Below, in pieces: positions 4,723 through 6,754 of a DNA stretch of 6,754 nt (its first letter is position 1; each line of letters starts with the position of its first letter). This DNA comes from Chitinophaga pinensis (GTDB taxonomy: Bacteria; Bacteroidota; Bacteroidia; Flavobacteriales_D; Crocinitomicaceae), in contig CAMBMC010000133.1 of the NCBI GenBank assembly GCA_945868555.1, positions 1 to 6,754 of the forward strand. Direction: 5' to 3'. The notes beneath the pieces were generated by a model. The model ran no database searches and had not been told where the DNA came from. It worked only from the letters and a program-made list of their open reading frames with translations. The translations under genes and the position numbers were made by a program.

Positions 4723-5769
4723 ATGAAAACAAACCAACCCAAACAATTAGGATTTCTAGACCGCTATTTGACCCTTTGGATTTTCCTAGCCATGATCATT
4801 GGAGTGGGAATCGGATATTTTATTCCAAAAGCGGATACGTTCATCAACTCATTCTCCACAGGGACGACCAATATTCCTTTGGCCATTGGTTTGATTTTAA
4901 TGATGGTTCCGCCTTTGACAAAAGTGAAATTTTCTAAAATCCCAGCCGTTCTGGCGAAACCAAAATTACTGGCACTTTCATTTTTTATCACATGGATTGT
5001 CGGACCTTTCTTCATGTTCATGCTCGCCATCACCTTTCTGCGCGACTACCCAGAATACATGACGGGACTCATCATGATCGGATTGGCGCCTTGCATTGCT
5101 ATGGTCATTGTATGGAATGAGTTGGCCGATGGAAACCGCGAACTCGTGGCAGGACTTGTAGGCATCAATAGCGTCCTTCAAATACTATTCTTCAGCGCCT
5201 ACGCTTATTTCTACTTGGAAATCATGTTGCCACTCTTTGGTATTTCCGGCTTATCGATCGACATCACCATCGCTGAGATTTCAAAGACGGTAGGAATTTA
5301 CTTGGGCATACCCTTTGCCATTGCTGTAATTTCGCGTTTGGTTTTGATTCGTTTGAAAGGACTGGAGTGGTTTGACCGCGTTTATTTGCCCTTTATTTCG
5401 CCCATCACCTTGATTGCCTTGCTTTTCACCATCATTGTCATGTTCAGTTTAAAAGGACAAATGATTGTAGAATTACCTCTCGATGTATTGCGCATTTCCT
5501 TACCCCTCGTGATCTTCTTTTGTGTGATGTTTCTTTTGATGTTCTTCGCAGGGAAATGGGCAGGTGCAGACTACCACGACAATGCCGCACTGTCCTTCAC
5601 CGCTTCTGGCAACAATTTTGAATTGGCCATTGCGGTAGCTATTGGTGTGTTTGGGATAGAATCTGGGCAAGCTTTTGCTGGGGTGATTGGACCTTTGGTA
5701 GAAGTTCCTGCTTTGATCTTAATGGTGCGTTTGGGTTTCTGGCTAAAAAAGAAGTACTATACTCATTGA
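4723..5769 (+). CDS. acr3: Acr3 arsenite efflux permease
   Basis: A 348-residue inner-membrane exporter that expels As(III) using the proton-motive force (BART superfamily). About ten hydrophobic segments are visible, roughly at residues 15-35, 48-66, 81-105, 113-133, 140-166, 190-210, 225-247, 255-278, 291-311 and 316-340. Conserved family blocks are present: LDRYLTLWIFLAM near the N-terminus, GLAPCIAMVIVWNELADGN with the conserved Cys124, SFTASGNNFELAIAVAIGVFG (starting at Ser291), and GPLVEVPALI with Glu327. The Cys and Glu correspond to residues shown to be needed in studied Acr3 proteins. Length is normal for the family. The ATG lies just after an AT-rich repeat, 38 bp from the arsC stop. 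It is the last gene of the arsenic operon; its stop overlaps by 7 bp the end of the opposing lipoprotein gene, and no terminator hairpin is visible after it. Confidence 0.96.
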   Translation: MKTNQPKQLGFLDRYLTLWIFLAMIIGVGIGYFIPKADTFINSFSTGTTNIPLAIGLILMMVPPLTKVKFSKIPAVLAKPKLLALSFFITWIVGPFFMFMLAITFLRDYPEYMTGLIMIGLAPCIAMVIVWNELADGNRELVAGLVGINSVLQILFFSAYAYFYLEIMLPLFGISGLSIDITIAEISKTVGIYLGIPFAIAVISRLVLIRLKGLEWFDRVYLPFISPITLIALLFTIIVMFSLKGQMIVELPLDVLRISLPLVIFFCVMFLLMFFAGKWAGADYHDNAALSFTASGNNFELAIAVAIGVFGIESGQAFAGVIGPLVEVPALILMVRLGFWLKKKYYTH

Positions 5770-6704
5770 AACAATTCACGCATCACGTCACCGTCCGAAT
5801 AGACACCTGAAATCCCAAGCAACTCAAGTATTGTTGCATTGATGTCAATCAATTCACGTGGTTGTGAAATGACTACATCTTGTTTGAAGTCAGGTCCAAA
5901 GGCATAGAACATGATGTGACGACACCCCAAACAACCGTCACCGTGTGAAACAAATCCATCCGCCGTGCCATCCGGGTGCCTACCATGGTCGTTGGTCACA
6001 AATAGTGTCGTTTTGTCCTTATATATTGGACTTGTCTGAATAAAATTCCATACTCTGTAGATGTATTCATCCGAGGATAGTATTCCGTTCAAATAATTCA
6101 CCCAATTGGCTTGATGACCTGAATAATCGGGTTCCTTAAAGTTGACAATCATTAAATGAGGCGAATAGGTCTCGAGCACCTCCATGACGCGAACTGATGT
6201 GGTACTGTCATCGCGGTATCCTGTTCCATTTCCGCTAATCCCACAATTAAAAGATGGCCTAAATTTATTTTTCCATCGAAGGTCCTTGGTGTTTGAAAGC
6301 ACCTCCAATTTATCTTTACTTGCGATGACCCAAGCGTTTGCTGCTTCTTGACCTTTGAAACAGCGCCAAATCTGCATAAAGGAAGGATAACTCGGAAACT
6401 CACCACCAGTGTTGTTGATCGCCTGATAATGTCCTGTCATGATCGCTGTATGTCCTGCTGTCGTGTGTGTATACCCATGGTTCGAAAAGTTTGTGTTGAT
6501 GACACCAAACTGAGCCATATCATTTGACAAACGAGGAATATAGCTATGGTTCGCATCTCCCCATGTTTCTGTATAGCGAGCGCCATCCATGATCATCACG
6601 AACACATATTGAGTTTTGTATGATTTCATTGGCACCTTATCGCTTTCACACGAGACCAAGAGGGTCAACAAACAGGAAGATATTATGGCGATTTTAAAAC
6701 CCAT
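5763..6704 (-). CDS. Alkaline-phosphatase-superfamily lipoprotein (phosphodiesterase/phosphatase type)
   Basis: A 313-residue secreted hydrolase predicted to be lipid-anchored. The signal peptide is MGFK followed by a hydrophobic core and lipobox LVSC with Cys19; this supports the ATG at 6704, since the next Met (26) would lose it. Metal-site residues of the superfamily are recognisable: Asp40 in MIMDGARYTE, a nucleophile region THTTAGHTAIMTG (79-91), DYSGH with Asp193 and His197, NDHGRH with Asp239 and His240, and SHGDG with His254. THTTAGH aligns with the TKTFPNH of nucleotide pyrophosphatases, making Thr79 the likely nucleophile, though Thr81 or Thr82 cannot be excluded. A CLGC pair (258/261) may form a disulfide. 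The substrate is unknown; at 313 residues it is compact for the superfamily. The stop TGA (5765-5763) overlaps the convergent acr3 end. A strong minus-strand terminator lies 17 bp upstream of the start. Confidence 0.88.
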   Translation of the reverse strand: MGFKIAIISSCLLTLLVSCESDKVPMKSYKTQYVFVMIMDGARYTETWGDANHSYIPRLSNDMAQFGVINTNFSNHGYTHTTAGHTAIMTGHYQAINNTGGEFPSYPSFMQIWRCFKGQEAANAWVIASKDKLEVLSNTKDLRWKNKFRPSFNCGISGNGTGYRDDSTTSVRVMEVLETYSPHLMIVNFKEPDYSGHQANWVNYLNGILSSDEYIYRVWNFIQTSPIYKDKTTLFVTNDHGRHPDGTADGFVSHGDGCLGCRHIMFYAFGPDFKQDVVISQPRELIDINATILELLGISGVYSDGDVMRELFQ

Positions 6705-6721
6705 ATGTTTTTATTTCAAAC

Positions 6722-6743
6722 AAAAAAGGCCGTTTTCACGGCC
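6722..6743 (-). terminator. Intrinsic terminator on the minus strand
   Basis: Read on the minus strand: GGCCGT, loop GAAA, ACGGCC, then six T (6727-6722). A 6-bp GC-rich stem with a GNRA tetraloop and a uridine tract is a textbook factor-independent terminator. It probably ends a minus-strand gene beyond the right edge. On the plus strand the hairpin is followed only by CTTTATAATTA, so it would be weaker that way. It lies 17 bp upstream of the lipoprotein start codon. Confidence 0.85.
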
Positions 6744-6754
6744 CTTTATAATTA

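Noticed and set aside
3223..5769. Arsenic cluster as a mobile genomic island
   Set aside because: No integrase, transposase, tRNA or target duplication is seen; repeats are of a general intergenic kind and codon style looks like the neighbours, so transfer is unsupported.

Overview
The window looks like a chromosomal segment from a member of the Bacteroidota, most likely Flavobacteriales. Reasons: moderate-to-low GC, starts without clear Shine-Dalgarno sequences, AT-rich dispersed intergenic repeats, a putative TAnnTTTG-like -7 box, and protein types I associate with that group (DUF6428, a long RluA-like protein, a short alkaline-phosphatase-fold lipoprotein). The taxonomic call is inference from style; there is no rRNA or marker gene here.

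Positions 2-2865 (+ strand) hold three closely packed genes: the 3' part of a small multi-pass membrane protein whose frame is open to the left edge, a 563-residue RluA-family pseudouridine synthase with a long coiled-coil/Cys-containing N-terminal half, and a class I SAM-dependent methyltransferase. Gaps of 19 and 10 bp suggest one transcription unit.

Positions 2866-3222 are non-coding and unusually rich in repeats: a roughly 24-bp-period array of small hairpins whose stem sequences differ but stay paired, a C/G-rich palindrome, two copies of a 19-bp element, a 7-bp triplet repeat and an AT-rich repeat. The last 35 bp contain an 18-bp imperfect palindrome that is a convincing ArsR operator.

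Positions 3223-5769 (+ strand) form an arsenic resistance operon: arsR, a DUF6428 gene, an LMW-PTPase-fold arsenate reductase and acr3. In the proposed scheme, ArsR represses from the palindrome and releases on binding As(III). The reductase converts As(V) to As(III) with a Cys51/Cys149/Cys156 relay, and Acr3 exports As(III). The DUF6428 protein is an accessory of unknown function with a Cys-rich C-terminus. The arsC stop codon lies inside an AT-rich repeat that is nearly the inverted copy of one upstream of arsR.

Positions 5763-6704 (- strand) encode a lipoprotein of the alkaline phosphatase superfamily, convergent with acr3 and overlapping it by 7 bp. A strong intrinsic terminator hairpin oriented on the minus strand (6722-6743) lies only 17 bp upstream of its start codon. 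It either ends a gene beyond the right edge or acts as a leader attenuator.

No tRNA, rRNA, CRISPR array, transposase or integrase was seen. The most unusual features are the covarying mini-hairpin array, the paired CC tails of ArsR and DUF6428, and the terminator-to-start spacing upstream of the lipoprotein.
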